In this document: in pieces, positions 17,473-30,200 of the stretch | Layout of the letters: the number at the start of each line of letters is the position of its first letter | How positions within the stretch are numbered: position 1 is the stretch's first letter | Assembly: GCA_958296065.1 (NCBI GenBank) | Contig: CATQHX010000054.1 | Span: 1 to 57,385, forward strand | DNA: 57,385 bases | From: Vicinamibacterales bacterium | Lineage (GTDB): Bacteria; Acidobacteriota; Vicinamibacteria; Vicinamibacterales; UBA8438 | Reading direction: 5' to 3' | Made by a program: the position numbers and the translations under genes | Notes under the pieces: model-generated | Databases searched by the model: none | Seen by the model: only the letters and a program-made list of their open reading frames with translations | What the model was told of the DNA's origin: nothing

Positions 17473-17721
17473 ATGCACTGGAACAAGTTGCGAGTGATCA
17501 TCACGAACGAGGACGGCCAAGTCTTCGCCCAGCACGAACTCGGACCCGTAGCCGCGTCGCAGCTGCAGGAGATCGCCGACCACGCCGCCGACAGCAGCCA
17601 CGAGGGCGACGAAAACGTCGTGCGCGACCTGCTCGCGGACATCGAGACCGCCGCCGACAACGTGCGCCGCGGTGCGGTGACCGACGACAACAACCTGATC
17701 GTGTCAGAGGCGGCGCCCTGA
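17473..17721 (+). CDS. Hypothetical small acidic protein
   Basis: An 82-residue acidic protein that I do not recognise. ATG 17473 has a good GAGGAG ribosome-binding site eight bases upstream; the frame is open further 5' only as a shadow. An N-terminal beta hairpin (LRVIITNEDGQVFAQHEL) is followed by helices (AASQLQEIADHAADSS, VVRDLLADIETAADNV). It could be a small accessory or antitoxin-like protein, but there is no supporting motif. Confidence 0.6.
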   Translation: MHWNKLRVIITNEDGQVFAQHELGPVAASQLQEIADHAADSSHEGDENVVRDLLADIETAADNVRRGAVTDDNNLIVSEAAP

Positions 17722-17732
17722 CCCGAGACCGC

Positions 17733-17830
17733 AACCGCAGGACCGCCCCAGCCGGGATCCCGCACCCGAACCATTAGCGCAGCCTGCGCGACCAGCCGTC
17801 CGCACGCACGGATCAACCGCGCGACTCCCA
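17733..17830 (+). repeat. Direct repeat, copy 1 (upstream of the DUF6283 gene)
   Basis: About 95 bases that match 18251-18350 with a few mismatches and small indels. The downstream copy covers the 3' end of the DUF6283 gene (HHNRRTAPGRDPAPEP) and its trailer, so this copy may be the remnant of an earlier gene copy. It carries the imperfect inverted repeat at 17799. Apart from this, the 200-base spacer 17722-17921 holds no gene I can see. Confidence 0.7.
17799..17812. promoter_or_regulatory. TCCGC-N-GCGGA motif, site 1 (imperfect)
   Basis: TCCGCACGCACGGA followed by TCAACC. Same motif as at 18316, 24526 and 24574 but with one arm changed (ACGGA). It lies within the first direct repeat, far upstream of nrdJ. 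Confidence 0.4.
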
Positions 17831-17921
17831 CGACAGCGCCCGCCCCCCCGCCAGCGGACCACCACCAGGCTCGGACGCGAACGCTCGGACAAAACGGCGC
17901 AGCCATCAACCTAACCACGCG

Positions 17922-18293
17922 ATGCGATTCGACCTGACGGAACCCTGCTCGCAGTGCCCCTTCCGCCGCGCAAGCTGTCCCGGCTGGACCGGGCCGTGGA
18001 AGCCCGCCGAGCTCCTCGACGCCATCCGCGACCGGCCGTTCCCGTGCCACCCGACCATCTCGCACGACGGCCAGCCGATCGAGGACGACACGCTGCAGTC
18101 CTGCGCCGGGGTAGCAATCTTCCTGAACAACAGCGGCGAACCCACCTGCACGGGATGGACACGACGCCACCAGGAACTGCTGCAGGCAGCCTCCGAGGAG
18201 ACACGCAAGGGCGTCTTCGACACGCCACAGCAGTTCCTCTCGCACCACAACCGCAGGACCGCCCCCGGCCGGGATCCCGCACCCGAACCGTGA
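17922..18293 (+). CDS. DUF6283-like Cys-rich protein
   Basis: A 123-residue protein of the DUF6283 type, with CSQCPFRRASCPGW at residues 9-22, FPCHPTI about residue 40, a further Cys (LQSCAGVAIFLNN) and a late TCTGW. The arrangement CxxCP, C, FPCH suggests metal or Fe-S cluster binding; the family has no established activity and is found on phages and plasmids. The start ATG is preceded by the 200-base repeat-containing spacer. The 3' end lies inside the second copy of the direct repeat. Confidence 0.7.
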   Translation: MRFDLTEPCSQCPFRRASCPGWTGPWKPAELLDAIRDRPFPCHPTISHDGQPIEDDTLQSCAGVAIFLNNSGEPTCTGWTRRHQELLQAASEETRKGVFDTPQQFLSHHNRRTAPGRDPAPEP

Positions 18294-18350
18294 ACGCAGC
18301 CTGCGCGACCAGCCGTCCGCACGCGCGGATCAACCGCCTGATTACCACGA
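18251..18350 (+). repeat. Direct repeat, copy 2 (end of DUF6283 gene and trailer)
   Basis: Matches 17733-17830. It includes the last codons of the DUF6283 gene, the shared ACGCAGCCTGCGCGACCAGC-type trailer and the perfect inverted repeat at 18316. The two copies bracket the gene, so recombination between them would delete it. Confidence 0.7.
18316..18329. promoter_or_regulatory. TCCGC-N4-GCGGA inverted repeat, site 2 (upstream of nrdJ)
   Basis: Perfect dyad TCCGC-ACGC-GCGGA followed by TCAACC, 159 bases before the nrdJ ATG. The same dyad with the same TCAMCC flank occurs twice upstream of the helicase gene. It could be an operator or a small hairpin; no T run follows. Confidence 0.45.
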
Positions 18351-18403
18351 CGGGGCCCGACCCGCTCCGCGTCCGCCCTCCCGCTGCAGCGGTTCCCGGC
18401 CCG

Positions 18404-18409
18404 TACGCT
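18404..18409 (+). promoter_or_regulatory. TACGCT -10-like box upstream of nrdJ
   Basis: CCCGTACGCTCCGAACG, 79 bases before the nrdJ ATG. It is very similar to boxes at 23796 and 38801. No clear -35. Confidence 0.35.
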
Positions 18410-18487
18410 CCGAACGAGAACGACACGCCCGCTGGCCGCGTCGGGACCCGCCAGCGGAACGGCGACGCCGCGACATTGGAAAGACCG

Positions 18488-21667
<3,180 letters not shown>

Positions 21668-21684
21668 GCCCCCGCCCCCTGGAC

Positions 21685-21885
21685 ATGAGCGAGGAACAGG
21701 AACCGGCAATGCCGCAAGACGACAAGAAACCCGTCCAGGTGACGATCACGGCCGCCGGCAACCACGCCGACCGCGACACCGTCCACAGCGTGGTCAGCGC
21801 GCTGGCCGACACCCTCGACCAGCCGGAGATCACCAACATGGTCGAAACGACCATCGTCACGAAGATCAAGAAGGGCGCCGCGTGA
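21685..21885 (+). CDS. Hypothetical small protein
   Basis: A 66-residue protein starting 17 bases after nrdJ, so probably in its transcript. ATG 21709 is an alternative start. After a charged N-terminus it reads PVQVTITAAGNHADRDTVHS, then helices (VVSALADTLDQPEITNMVE) and a basic end (KIKKGAA). Not recognised; position suggests a possible accessory to the reductase, which is speculative. Confidence 0.55.
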   Translation: MSEEQEPAMPQDDKKPVQVTITAAGNHADRDTVHSVVSALADTLDQPEITNMVETTIVTKIKKGAA

Positions 21886-21901
21886 GCACGCAAACATCCC
21901 C

Positions 21902-22885
21902 ATGCATGCAGCAAGAGCACACCGGCTCCGCAAACAGCTGCTGACGCTGATCGACGAGTCGCCACTGAAGGACCGCAGGATATCGATGCTGGCCTGCGGC
22001 AGCCCCGATACGATACGGAACTTTCGCCGGGGCGCGTCCCCGCGCGCCGACACGGTGGAGAAGCTCTGCCGAGTGCTCGGAATGGAAGTCCGGCTCGAGC
22101 GACGAGGCGAATACGACGCAGCGATAGCGAAGAATGGGCAACCGCTGACGCGGTTCCACACGACAGCGGCGCTGCAGCTCCGATCCTGGTCGTGCTGGAA
22201 CCGCGACGGCGCGCTGAGCGGGCCGCAGCCGCCAGGAAGCGCGCCGGCGCCGGAAGACTGCGGCGACCCGCACGCCTTCTACGCCCGGCTGCCGCCGGGA
22301 CGGCTGGAGCCGGCCGGAATCGACGCGGAGGACGTCTGCCTCGTGTCTCCCTGCGCGGCGCTGCGCCCGGACACCCGCGGCTGGTTCCGCAAGCGGAACG
22401 GAAGCGAGACCGCCGGATGGATCGCGGCCATGGACACAGGCGGCTTCACCATCGCTGGATGGACAGCCGGCAAGGGCAACGGCACACCGACTCCGGTCCA
22501 TGAACGATTGAGCCGGGACGAGATCGGCGACCGCGGGGCGATCACCGCGATGTACGAAGCGCTGCCGGCGCCCGGCGCCAGTCTCGGGCCGAAGGCGCCG
22601 TGGGAACCGGGACCGGCGGCCACGCTGTGGCGCATCGCCACACTGGAGAACAACACCAGGCTGGCGGGATTGCTGGAAGAAATCGAGCAGAACGAGGCCC
22701 GCATCAGGAAGTTCGGAGACCTGATCCAGGGCTGGATCGCGAGCAGGGCGATCTCGCCGCGGGAAGGGGTGATAATCGTCACCGCCCTGGACCACCGCAT
22801 CCGGCAAGTCCTCCGCCGGATGGAGAGCGAAAACACAGCATCTCCGCCACCGGCCCGACACGATCGAGACTGCGATCATCGCTAA
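21902..22885 (+). CDS. Repressor-like protein: N-terminal HTH, C-terminal S24-like domain (tentative)
   Basis: A 327-residue protein. Residues about 6-60 read as a phage-repressor-type HTH: LRKQLLTLIDESPL, MLACGSPDTIRNFRRGASP, TVEKLCRVLGMEV. The middle (residues 135-185: DAEDVCLVSPCAALRPDTRG, WFRKRNG, GFTIAGWTAG) resembles the S24/LexA-like domain of proteins annotated as phage repressors, but I see no certain Ser-Lys protease pair. The C-terminus is a helical coiled region (LAGLLEEIEQNEARIRKFGD) suited to oligomerisation. There is no good ribosome-binding site, so the start may be slightly off. It is a candidate regulator for sites in this window, by inference only. Confidence 0.55.
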   Translation: MHAARAHRLRKQLLTLIDESPLKDRRISMLACGSPDTIRNFRRGASPRADTVEKLCRVLGMEVRLERRGEYDAAIAKNGQPLTRFHTTAALQLRSWSCWNRDGALSGPQPPGSAPAPEDCGDPHAFYARLPPGRLEPAGIDAEDVCLVSPCAALRPDTRGWFRKRNGSETAGWIAAMDTGGFTIAGWTAGKGNGTPTPVHERLSRDEIGDRGAITAMYEALPAPGASLGPKAPWEPGPAATLWRIATLENNTRLAGLLEEIEQNEARIRKFGDLIQGWIASRAISPREGVIIVTALDHRIRQVLRRMESENTASPPPARHDRDCDHR

Positions 22886-22932
22886 GATCAAGACAGCCGG
22901 CCCCGAGGCCCGGCCGGAGAGAAAGACACCCG

Positions 22933-23751
22933 ATGCCGGAAACCGCCGCGCTGACCCTCTGGAATCCCACGCAAAGATCCGGCTGCCGAGAGATCGACCC
23001 GCGCGCGCAGGCGCTCGACGAGCTGCTGCTGGTCAACCTCGCGGACGACATGGACAGAGTTGCCAGACACGACTTCATCACCCTGCACCGGGCCGCGAAA
23101 CTGAACGGAATCGCGGACAACCTGCTCTTGGAGAGCCCGACGCTCAACGACGAGCCCTGGTACGAGCAGCTCGGCCGCATCGAGAGGATGCGGATCGACG
23201 TCACGATCGACGGCGAGACGATCACGCTGGCGTGTCCGCGCCACGAGAAGGACAACGACGGCCTGATCCTCCAGAGCCGGAGAGCCGACCGGATCGTCAT
23301 CCGGCTCAACGTTCGCCGGGGGCAAACGGAGACCGTGCTGGAGCTGCCGGCCGACCTGGCCATCGACGGCGACCAGTGGGGATTCAGCCTCGAGGAGGCC
23401 AGCGTGGTCGCCACCGCGGACTCCAAGCTGGAGGTCCCGGAGCTGCAGACCCTGCTCGAAGAAGCCTTCTTCACGCCCAGCTGCGACGAGAAGGAAGACT
23501 CGTTCCAGACGCAGGCGCACGTCTTCCACATGGCCGCCCACGTCGTCGCCTGCGAAGCGCTGCTCGACGAGGACCAGGCCATCGAGGAGGCGATCCGCTA
23601 CGCGGTCGAGCAGGAGATCGGAGATCTGCTCCCGAACGAGCAGGGAGTCGACATCCGCTACCGGCCCAGCGCCGACGGCGAAAAGGCCCACATCGACGTG
23701 CGCCTCCAACCGCCGACCCAACCGGATTCGACTGGTCCCGCAGCAGAATAA
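22933..23751 (+). CDS. Novel-module protein, copy without ATPase (relative of 15080 and 49328)
   Basis: A 272-residue protein built from the module found at the C-terminus of the GHKL ATPase at 15080. Shared landmarks: FITLHRAAKLNGIADNLL (about residue 50), EPWYEQLGRIERM (about 75), ATADSKLEVPELQTLLEEAF (about 158) and DEKEDSFQTQAHVFHMAAHV (about 180). The N-terminal LTLWNP is shared with the protein at 49328. No catalytic motif is visible. ATG 22933 follows GGAGAGAAAG, and a TAAGAT -10-like box lies about 45 bases upstream. Probably a stand-alone partner or adaptor; role unknown. Confidence 0.65.
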   Translation: MPETAALTLWNPTQRSGCREIDPRAQALDELLLVNLADDMDRVARHDFITLHRAAKLNGIADNLLLESPTLNDEPWYEQLGRIERMRIDVTIDGETITLACPRHEKDNDGLILQSRRADRIVIRLNVRRGQTETVLELPADLAIDGDQWGFSLEEASVVATADSKLEVPELQTLLEEAFFTPSCDEKEDSFQTQAHVFHMAAHVVACEALLDEDQAIEEAIRYAVEQEIGDLLPNEQGVDIRYRPSADGEKAHIDVRLQPPTQPDSTGPAAE

Positions 23752-23795
23752 CGGGCATCCGTAGGCCACGCCTGGGCGGAAACGGGTCCGCGTGC

Positions 23796-23801
23796 TACGC
23801 T
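23796..23801 (+). promoter_or_regulatory. TACGCT -10-like box at the 5' end of the Uma2 gene
   Basis: GTGCTACGCTCCCGAATTGTG; the predicted transcription start falls within a few bases of GTG 23810, which would leave almost no leader. Confidence 0.35.
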
Positions 23802-23809
23802 CCCGAATT

Positions 23810-24487
23810 GTGGAACCAAGCCATCATCAGCGGCGGGGCGAACACCCCGGCTCGGACACGGGAGGACGGCGAGCGCCAAAGGAAGACGGATTCCACCTGA
23901 CGAGTGGCACCCAGCCGAGGAGCGCGCCCACGGCCACCACGACTCAAGACGCCGTCCGGCGGACCTACGAGGACTACTGCGCAACACCGGACGACGAGCG
24001 CTACGAGCTGCTCAACGGCAATCTGATGATGGTTCCCGCACCCAACATGAAGCACCAGAAGGTGCTATCCAGGCTCCACCTGAAACTGGGTAATTTCGCC
24101 GAGGAACACGGGCTGGGCGAGGTGTACGTCGCACCATGCGACGTCGTCCTGTCGGACACCGACGTCGTGCAGCCCGACCTGCTGTTCATCTCGGGAGCGC
24201 GCAAGCACACGCTGACCGACAAGAACGTCCGGGGAGCACCCGACCTCGTGATCGAGATACTCTCGCCGTCCACGGCCGAGCGCGACCTGGGCTACAAACA
24301 CCAGCTGTACGGCAGACACGGCGTGCTCGAATACTGGATCGTGGATCCGATGGGCGAAACCATCGCCGTACATCGGCAACGGGTCGACAGGCTCGAGCTG
24401 GCCGATACCTTCGGGCGCCGGGACACCCTGCGCAGTGGCGTGCTCAAGGAGCTGCACCTCAAGCTCGACGACATCTTCGCGAGCTGA
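23810..24487 (+). CDS. Uma2-family (PD-(D/E)XK) endonuclease-like protein
   Basis: Matches the Uma2/DUF820 family: RYELLNGNLMMVPAPNMKHQ, DVVLSDTDVVQPDLLFISGA, GAPDLVIEILSPSTAERDLG and YGRHGVLEYWIVDP. These carry the PD-(D/E)XK-like core: the Glu of RYELL, the Asp of QPDLLF and the Glu-Ile-Leu strand, with Lys in the following segment. Family members are presumed nucleases; many lie on mobile DNA and in cyanobacterial genomes. The start is uncertain. No ATG precedes the conserved part; GTG 23810 lies just after a TACGCT box (23796-23801), so a leaderless or GTG start is possible, and a lost start is another option. Confidence 0.8.
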   Translation: MEPSHHQRRGEHPGSDTGGRRAPKEDGFHLTSGTQPRSAPTATTTQDAVRRTYEDYCATPDDERYELLNGNLMMVPAPNMKHQKVLSRLHLKLGNFAEEHGLGEVYVAPCDVVLSDTDVVQPDLLFISGARKHTLTDKNVRGAPDLVIEILSPSTAERDLGYKHQLYGRHGVLEYWIVDPMGETIAVHRQRVDRLELADTFGRRDTLRSGVLKELHLKLDDIFAS

Positions 24488-24525
24488 GTAGTCCCCGACA
24501 CGGTCATCCCGCTGCTCCACTCCCC

Positions 24526-24539
24526 TCCGCACGCGCGGA
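24526..24539. promoter_or_regulatory. TCCGC-N4-GCGGA inverted repeat, site 3 (upstream of helicase)
   Basis: Perfect dyad TCCGC-ACGC-GCGGA followed by TCACCC, 112 bases before the helicase ATG and identical in its 14 bases to the site at 18316. Confidence 0.5.
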
Positions 24540-24573
24540 TCACCCGCTCTTCGACACACCGCCCAGCTCCACC

Positions 24574-24589
24574 TCCGCCCATGCGCGGA
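24574..24589. promoter_or_regulatory. TCCGC-N6-GCGGA inverted repeat, site 4 (upstream of helicase)
   Basis: Dyad TCCGC-CCATGC-GCGGA followed by TCACCC, 48 bases after the previous site and 62 bases before ATG 24651. Two sites about 50 bases apart suit cooperative binding of a regulator. Confidence 0.45.
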
Positions 24590-24650
24590 TCACCCCCTCA
24601 CGCTTACGCTTCAAGTCGGAGCGGCCAGAACCCGCTCCGCACAACCACCA

Positions 24651-26684
24651 ATGACACAAGCCGCACCGCCCCCGCCGGCAACGACCCTCAACACGCCGGA
24701 GAGCCTGCTCGACGGCCTCAACGACGAGCAGCGCGCCGCCGTGCGCCACCCGGGCGGGCCGCTCCTCATCCTCGCCGGACCCGGATCCGGGAAGACCCGC
24801 GTCATCTGCCACCGCATAGCCTGGCTGGTCCGCTCCGGGACCGTGCCGGCCGCAAACATCCTCGGCGTCACCTTCACCAACAAGGCCGCCAACGAGATGC
24901 GCGAACGCGTCGCCCGGCTGATCGGCAACCGCGGCCCCGCCCCGGCCCTGTCGACCTACCACTCCTTCTGCGCACGCGTCCTGCGAGCCGACGGTGCGCC
25001 CATCGGAGTCCCCCCGGACTACGTCGTCTACGACGCCGCGGACCAGATCAGGGCGGCGACGCTCGCGCTCGACGAGCTCGACTACGACAAGAACTCCATC
25101 ACCCCGCGCGACCTCGTCCGCCACATCAGCGACTGGAAGAACCGGATGCGCACGCCGGCGCAGCTGAGGGAAACCCAAGAAGGACACCGGGACGCGCTGT
25201 ACGTCAACGCGTTCGAGCAGTACGAGAAGGTCCTGCGCAGGGCCAGCGCGCTCGACTTCGACGACCTGCTGCTCAGGACCGTCTCGCTGCTTCGCGAGCA
25301 CGACAGGGTCCGCGAGAAGTACGCCGCGCGCTACCGGCATGTCCTGGTCGACGAGTACCAGGACACCAACCACGCCCAGTACGCGCTGACGCACCTGCTC
25401 GGCCGCGATCACCGCAACGTCTGCGCCGTGGGCGACCCGGACCAGGCCATCTACGGCTGGCGCGGCGCCGACATCGGCAACATCCGGCAGTTCACCCGGG
25501 ACTTCCCCGAGCACGAGGTCGTCCACCTCGAGCGCAACTACCGCTCGAGCGGCAACATCGTCACCGCCGCGGCCGCGCTCATCGGCCACAACGCGGACCG
25601 CGCCGACAAGACCCTGTGGACAGGACGCGGCCCAGGCTCCGCCATCGAGCACCTGCGGACCGAGACGGACCACGCCGAGGCGGCCGTCATAGCCAACATC
25701 GTCCGGACGGAACCGGCCACCCCGCGGCAGACCGCCGTGCTCTACCGCACCAACGCGCAGTCCCGCCTGATCGAGGACACCCTGCGCCGCGCCGAGATCC
25801 CCTACCACATCGTAGGCAACATCCGCTTCTACGAACGCAAGGAGATCAAGGACGCGCTCGCCTACCTGAAGGTGATCGTCAACCCCCACGACGACGTCAG
25901 CCTGCGGCGCATCATCAACTCCCCGCCCCGCGGCATCGGGCCGCGCAGCATCGACAAGGCCGCCGGAACGGCAGAGCCCGAAGAACGCAGCGCCACACTG
26001 TTCGGACCCACGGGCAGCCCGGCGGACGAACGCGCGTCCCTGTGGACACGGCTCAACGCCGGCTGCGCCGAGGGACGGCTCACGGGCCGCGCGCTCGAGA
26101 AGATGCGGAAGTTCAACGACCTGATCCGCAGGATGCGGGAGAACGCCGACGGCGCGGACATCGGCAGAGTCGTCGAGGGCGTGATAAGCCGCACGGGATA
26201 CCTCGGGAAGCTCCGCGACGAGAACACCGACGAGGCCGAGGACCGCATCGACAACCTGATGGAGTTGGTCGCCGCCGCCGACGACTACCAGCAGGCCGCC
26301 GAACGGCCGACGCTGGCCGACTTCGTCAACCGCCAGTCGCTGCTGTCGGAAGCCGACGAGGGCGACGGCCCCAGCGACGCGCGCGTCTGGCTGATGACCC
26401 TGCACGCGGCCAAGGGCCTCGAGTTCCCCACCGTGGTGATCGCCGGAGTCGAGGAACAGCTGCTGCCGCACAAGCGCAGCCTCGACACGAGAGAAGGGCT
26501 CGAAGAGGAACGCCGCCTGTTCTACGTCGGGATCACCCGCGCCATGGACCGGCTCGTGATCACCACCGCCGAGTTCCGGAGACGATGGGGCGGCGACGCC
26601 TACCCCGAATCACGCTTCCTCGACGAGATCGACCCGGACAACGCATGGAAGGACGACGACACGCCGGATGATCAACGGCCGTAA
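24651..26684 (+). CDS. uvrD: UvrD/Rep/PcrA-type superfamily 1A DNA helicase
   Basis: A 677-residue 3'-5' DNA helicase with the full set of motifs: Walker A GPGSGKT at residues 43-49, TFTNKAANEMRER (Ia), VDEYQDTN at about 233 (II), GDPDQAIYGWRGAD at about 261 (III), LERNYRSS at about 294 (IV), TLHAAKGLEF at about 583 (V) and YVGITRAMDRL at about 625 (VI). The C-terminal tail is shorter than in chromosomal UvrD or PcrA (usually over 700 residues), and the Tudor-like end appears missing. It unwinds DNA in repair or plasmid/phage replication. Two inverted repeats precede it. The symbol is by family; Rep or PcrA are equally possible. Confidence 0.92.
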   Translation: MTQAAPPPPATTLNTPESLLDGLNDEQRAAVRHPGGPLLILAGPGSGKTRVICHRIAWLVRSGTVPAANILGVTFTNKAANEMRERVARLIGNRGPAPALSTYHSFCARVLRADGAPIGVPPDYVVYDAADQIRAATLALDELDYDKNSITPRDLVRHISDWKNRMRTPAQLRETQEGHRDALYVNAFEQYEKVLRRASALDFDDLLLRTVSLLREHDRVREKYAARYRHVLVDEYQDTNHAQYALTHLLGRDHRNVCAVGDPDQAIYGWRGADIGNIRQFTRDFPEHEVVHLERNYRSSGNIVTAAAALIGHNADRADKTLWTGRGPGSAIEHLRTETDHAEAAVIANIVRTEPATPRQTAVLYRTNAQSRLIEDTLRRAEIPYHIVGNIRFYERKEIKDALAYLKVIVNPHDDVSLRRIINSPPRGIGPRSIDKAAGTAEPEERSATLFGPTGSPADERASLWTRLNAGCAEGRLTGRALEKMRKFNDLIRRMRENADGADIGRVVEGVISRTGYLGKLRDENTDEAEDRIDNLMELVAAADDYQQAAERPTLADFVNRQSLLSEADEGDGPSDARVWLMTLHAAKGLEFPTVVIAGVEEQLLPHKRSLDTREGLEEERRLFYVGITRAMDRLVITTAEFRRRWGGDAYPESRFLDEIDPDNAWKDDDTPDDQRP

Positions 26685-26763
26685 CACCGCATGTCACCGG
26701 CCCTCCCTGCTTAACCTTCCACGCAATCGGAGAGCCCTCTTGCCGCCACCTGGTTCCGGGAGA

Positions 26764-26991
26764 ATGCCATGCTGTTACGTCTTCGGCCGTCCGGCCCTTG
26801 CCCTCGTGCTCCTCATCGCCCCGGCCTGGGCGGCGGCTCAGCCGCAAGCCCTACCCGGCTGGTGGAAGGGTGCCGTCGCGCGCTTCGGAGGGCTCGGCGT
26901 GCTCGACATCGCGCCGATGCCCGATGCGGGAGTCGGCTACGGGTTCGTCCACGGCGAGCGTGTGTCGGTGGCCAGCCGCCGGGCGTTCTGA
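26764..26991 (+). CDS. Small putative secreted protein, possibly a fragment
   Basis: A 75-residue product with a signal-peptide-like N-terminus (FGRPALALVLLIAPAWAAAQ) and a short mature part with WWKGAVARFGGLGVLDIAPM and DAGVGYGFVHGERVSVA. The beta-rich, Gly-rich end and sudden stop suggest the 5' remnant of a larger exported or outer-membrane protein. GGGAG lies very close to the ATG. Not recognised. Confidence 0.35.
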   Translation: MPCCYVFGRPALALVLLIAPAWAAAQPQALPGWWKGAVARFGGLGVLDIAPMPDAGVGYGFVHGERVSVASRRAF

Positions 26992-27103
26992 CACGCCCCG
27001 CAAGGCACGGCAGGCTCAGCACAGCCTCACGGTACGCGCGCGGTCGGTAAGCTGCAAGCAAGCGTGAGGCGGGAGTCGTACTGATCGGGCGCTCCCAGCG
27101 CCG

Positions 27104-27120
27104 CCCTGCGCCGCGCAGGG
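27104..27120 (+). terminator. GC hairpin in the spacer before the autotransporter
   Basis: Perfect 7-bp stem CCCTGCG / CGCAGGG with a three-base loop, in the 267-base spacer 26992-27258, which is otherwise less GC-rich and empty of genes. It may end upstream transcription. A possible -10 (TACTGT near 27197) lies before the autotransporter. Confidence 0.35.
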
Positions 27121-27258
27121 AATGGTCCCGAGCTGTCCGTGTCACGGAATACGCACAAAAACAACCGGACCGATCATACGGTCGTCACACGCGCCGTGTA
27201 CTGTGCTGAATTGAGAACCTAGCGTTCGGCACAACTTCACACGCCAAGAGGCAACACA

Positions 27259-30200
27259 ATGCGAAGCGCATGGTACCACAACGCCAGCCGAGCGCCGAAT
27301 GCCGGTTCTGCGTCGGCGGGCCCAGGGGCCGCGCTGCGGAGCTGTCGCGCCCGTCTTTCTTTTCTCCCCGTCCTTGTGCTGCTAGTCTGCGCGCTTTCGC
27401 TGTTCGCCGCAACAGCGGCGCAGGCACAGACGACCGTCTGGTCGGCCACGCTGACCGCCAGGAATAGCGCCGGGGAAATCGGCTGCAATAGCCTGGACCC
27501 AAATACGCTAGCGAAATGCTCCAACGCGGCCACCCTGTCGGACGACGACTTCTCCCATGAAGGGTCGAACCGTACGATCATAAGCATTAATTACATAGCC
27601 GGCGTCTATTTTTTCATCCAGCTTGACAACGCATTCCCGCAGAGCCTGTCCGCCGCCACGCTGAACGTCGGCAGCAAATCCTATCCACTGTCGGAAGCGA
27701 GTCCAGGCAACATCGGCGTGACCTTCATGTTCCAGGGGACGAGCGGCCAGATCCCACAGCTGACGCTCGGCTCCACCGTAGCGCTGAGCCTGGTGCTACC
27801 GCCTCCCCCCGTCCCGGTCTCGCTCTCGGCCTCCCCGAACCCGGTGACGGAGGGCGAGAGCGTGACGGTGACGGCGAGGCTGTCGAGGGCGCTGGCGCAG
27901 CCCCTGACCGTCCCGGTGAGGCTGTCGCGGGGGACGGCGGAGCCCGACGACTACGGGCCTCTCCCGTCGATCACGATTCCCGCCGGGGCGACGAGCGGCA
28001 CGGGCACGGTGACGACGAAGCGGGACGCGGACACGGACGACGAGACCTTCACGGTGGCGCTCGGCAGCCTGCCCGCGGGACTGGTCGCGGGGAGCCCGTC
28101 CTCGGTGCGCATCCAGATCGTGGATCTCGACGCATCGCCCGTGACCCATCTCGCCACGACCCCGGGTCACCGAGCGCTGACCGTAACCTGGAGGAATCCC
28201 GGCCAAGTCCGATCCAACGCCGTTCGCTGGAGGGCGCAGGGCACGACCGCCTGGCTGAACCCCAATGGGGCGGCGGGCTCGATCTCCGCGAGCCCCGTGA
28301 GTTCGTTCACGATCACGAGCTTGACGAACGGAACGACCTACGAGGTCCAGGTCCGGGCGGTCGAGGTCATCTCCGGCGTTCGAAGCACCTCGAGCTGGGC
28401 GTCGACGACCGGCACGCCGACGCCCACCGTCTCCCTAAGCTACGGGCAGGGCCGGGTCGCGGAGGGCTCCCCGGCGACAGCGAGGGCGAGGCTGTCGGAG
28501 CCGGCGCCGGCGACGGGTTTCCGGCTCCGCGTGGAAGTCGCAAGCGCCCGACGCACATCGGAGAGCGGCGACCACGACGAAGGTCCCTTCAACATCCACT
28601 TCGGCGCGGGGGAGACGGAGAAGGATCTCCAGGTAGCGACCCATCAGGACGACGACGCGGACGACGAGACCTTCAGGGTGGCGATCGCGATGACCGATCA
28701 GGAACTGGAGAACGCGGGTTTCCGCCGGGGCGTCCTGACGTTCGCGGATTTCACGATTCTGGACGACGAGGCGCGCCCGAACCTGACGCTCTCGGCGTCG
28801 CCCAACCCGGTTCCGGAGGGCTCCCCCGTGACGGTGACGCTGACGCTGACCGAGGCGCTCAGGGAAGACCTGGACGTCGCGATCGGCCAGTCGAGAGGCA
28901 CGTCGGAATCGTCCGACGACTACGAGCACTTCTCCAGGATCACAATCCCTGCCGGGCGCACGACCGCCACGGGCCGGTTCGCGACGAAGCACGACGTGGA
29001 CCCGGACGACGAGACCTTCACGGTGTCGGTGAGCCACGTGCCGCCGGCGTTGGCGTCGGTGGGTAACCCGTCGTCGGTCGAGGTGACGATCGTGGACGAC
29101 GACACCACGGTGATCACGCTGTCGGCGGAGCACGCGAGCGTGGCTGAGGGTGAGTCGAACTTCATCACGCTGAGCTTCTCCGAGCCGGTACCGCTGGCCA
29201 AGGGAGCTCTGAACGGGAACAAGCACGTGCTGATCCCGGTGCTGGTGACAGACACCGACAGCGGCGAGGTACTGGCCCGCGTCCCCCACCGCGTGGAAGG
29301 CGGGATCAACTCGACGGGGTTCTTCCTCGGGAACGACGTGGACGAGGACGGCGACGACGAGAGCGTCACGGTGTCGCTGGTGGAGGACGAGCTGCCCTCC
29401 TGGGCGAGCGCGGGCGACCCGTCGTCGGTGACGTACACGGTCGACGACGCCCAGGAAGCGAGGGTGTCGCTGTCGGTGTCGCCAGCGCACGTCTCGGAGG
29501 GCGACAGCGTGACCGTGACGGCGACGCTGTCGAACGCGCTGTCGGACCGCCGGTCCGAGCTGCAGGTGCCGCTGGCGCTGACGGCAGGCACGGCGGAGGA
29601 CGGCGACTTCCGGGCCCCGCGCAACTACATCGAGATCGCCGCCGGCGAGACGACGGGCACGCTCGAGGTCGAGACGAAGCACGACGGCGACATCGACGAC
29701 GAGACGTTCACGGTGTCGCTGCGTCCGCAGCGGGCGCAGGTGGCGAAGGACGAGCCGTCGTCGGTGGATGTGACGATCGTCGACGACGACGAGTCCACCT
29801 TCGAGCTGTCGGTGGCGGACGCCGTGGCGGAGGAGACGTCGCAGCCGCCGACGCTGGTGTTCGGGGTGACGCTCAACCGCGCGGCGACGCACCGGATCGA
29901 GGTGAACTACCGGACCGTCGACGGGACGGCGAAGGGCGGCGTGGACTACCACGCGCAGGCGCCGGGCATGCTGCTCATCTTCGAGCCGGGCGAGACGCGC
30001 AAGGACGTGCGCGTCGGGGTCATCGACGACACCCACGAGGACAGCGGCGAAACGTTGAAGCTCGTGCTGTCGAATCCGCGGGGCGCGGTGCTGGCGGACG
30101 CGGAGGCGGTCGGGACGATCCTGAACGACGACCCCCGGTCGACGGACGCCGACCTGCGCTGGCTGCTGGTGCAGGGCGCATCGAACGGCGCCGGGCCGTG

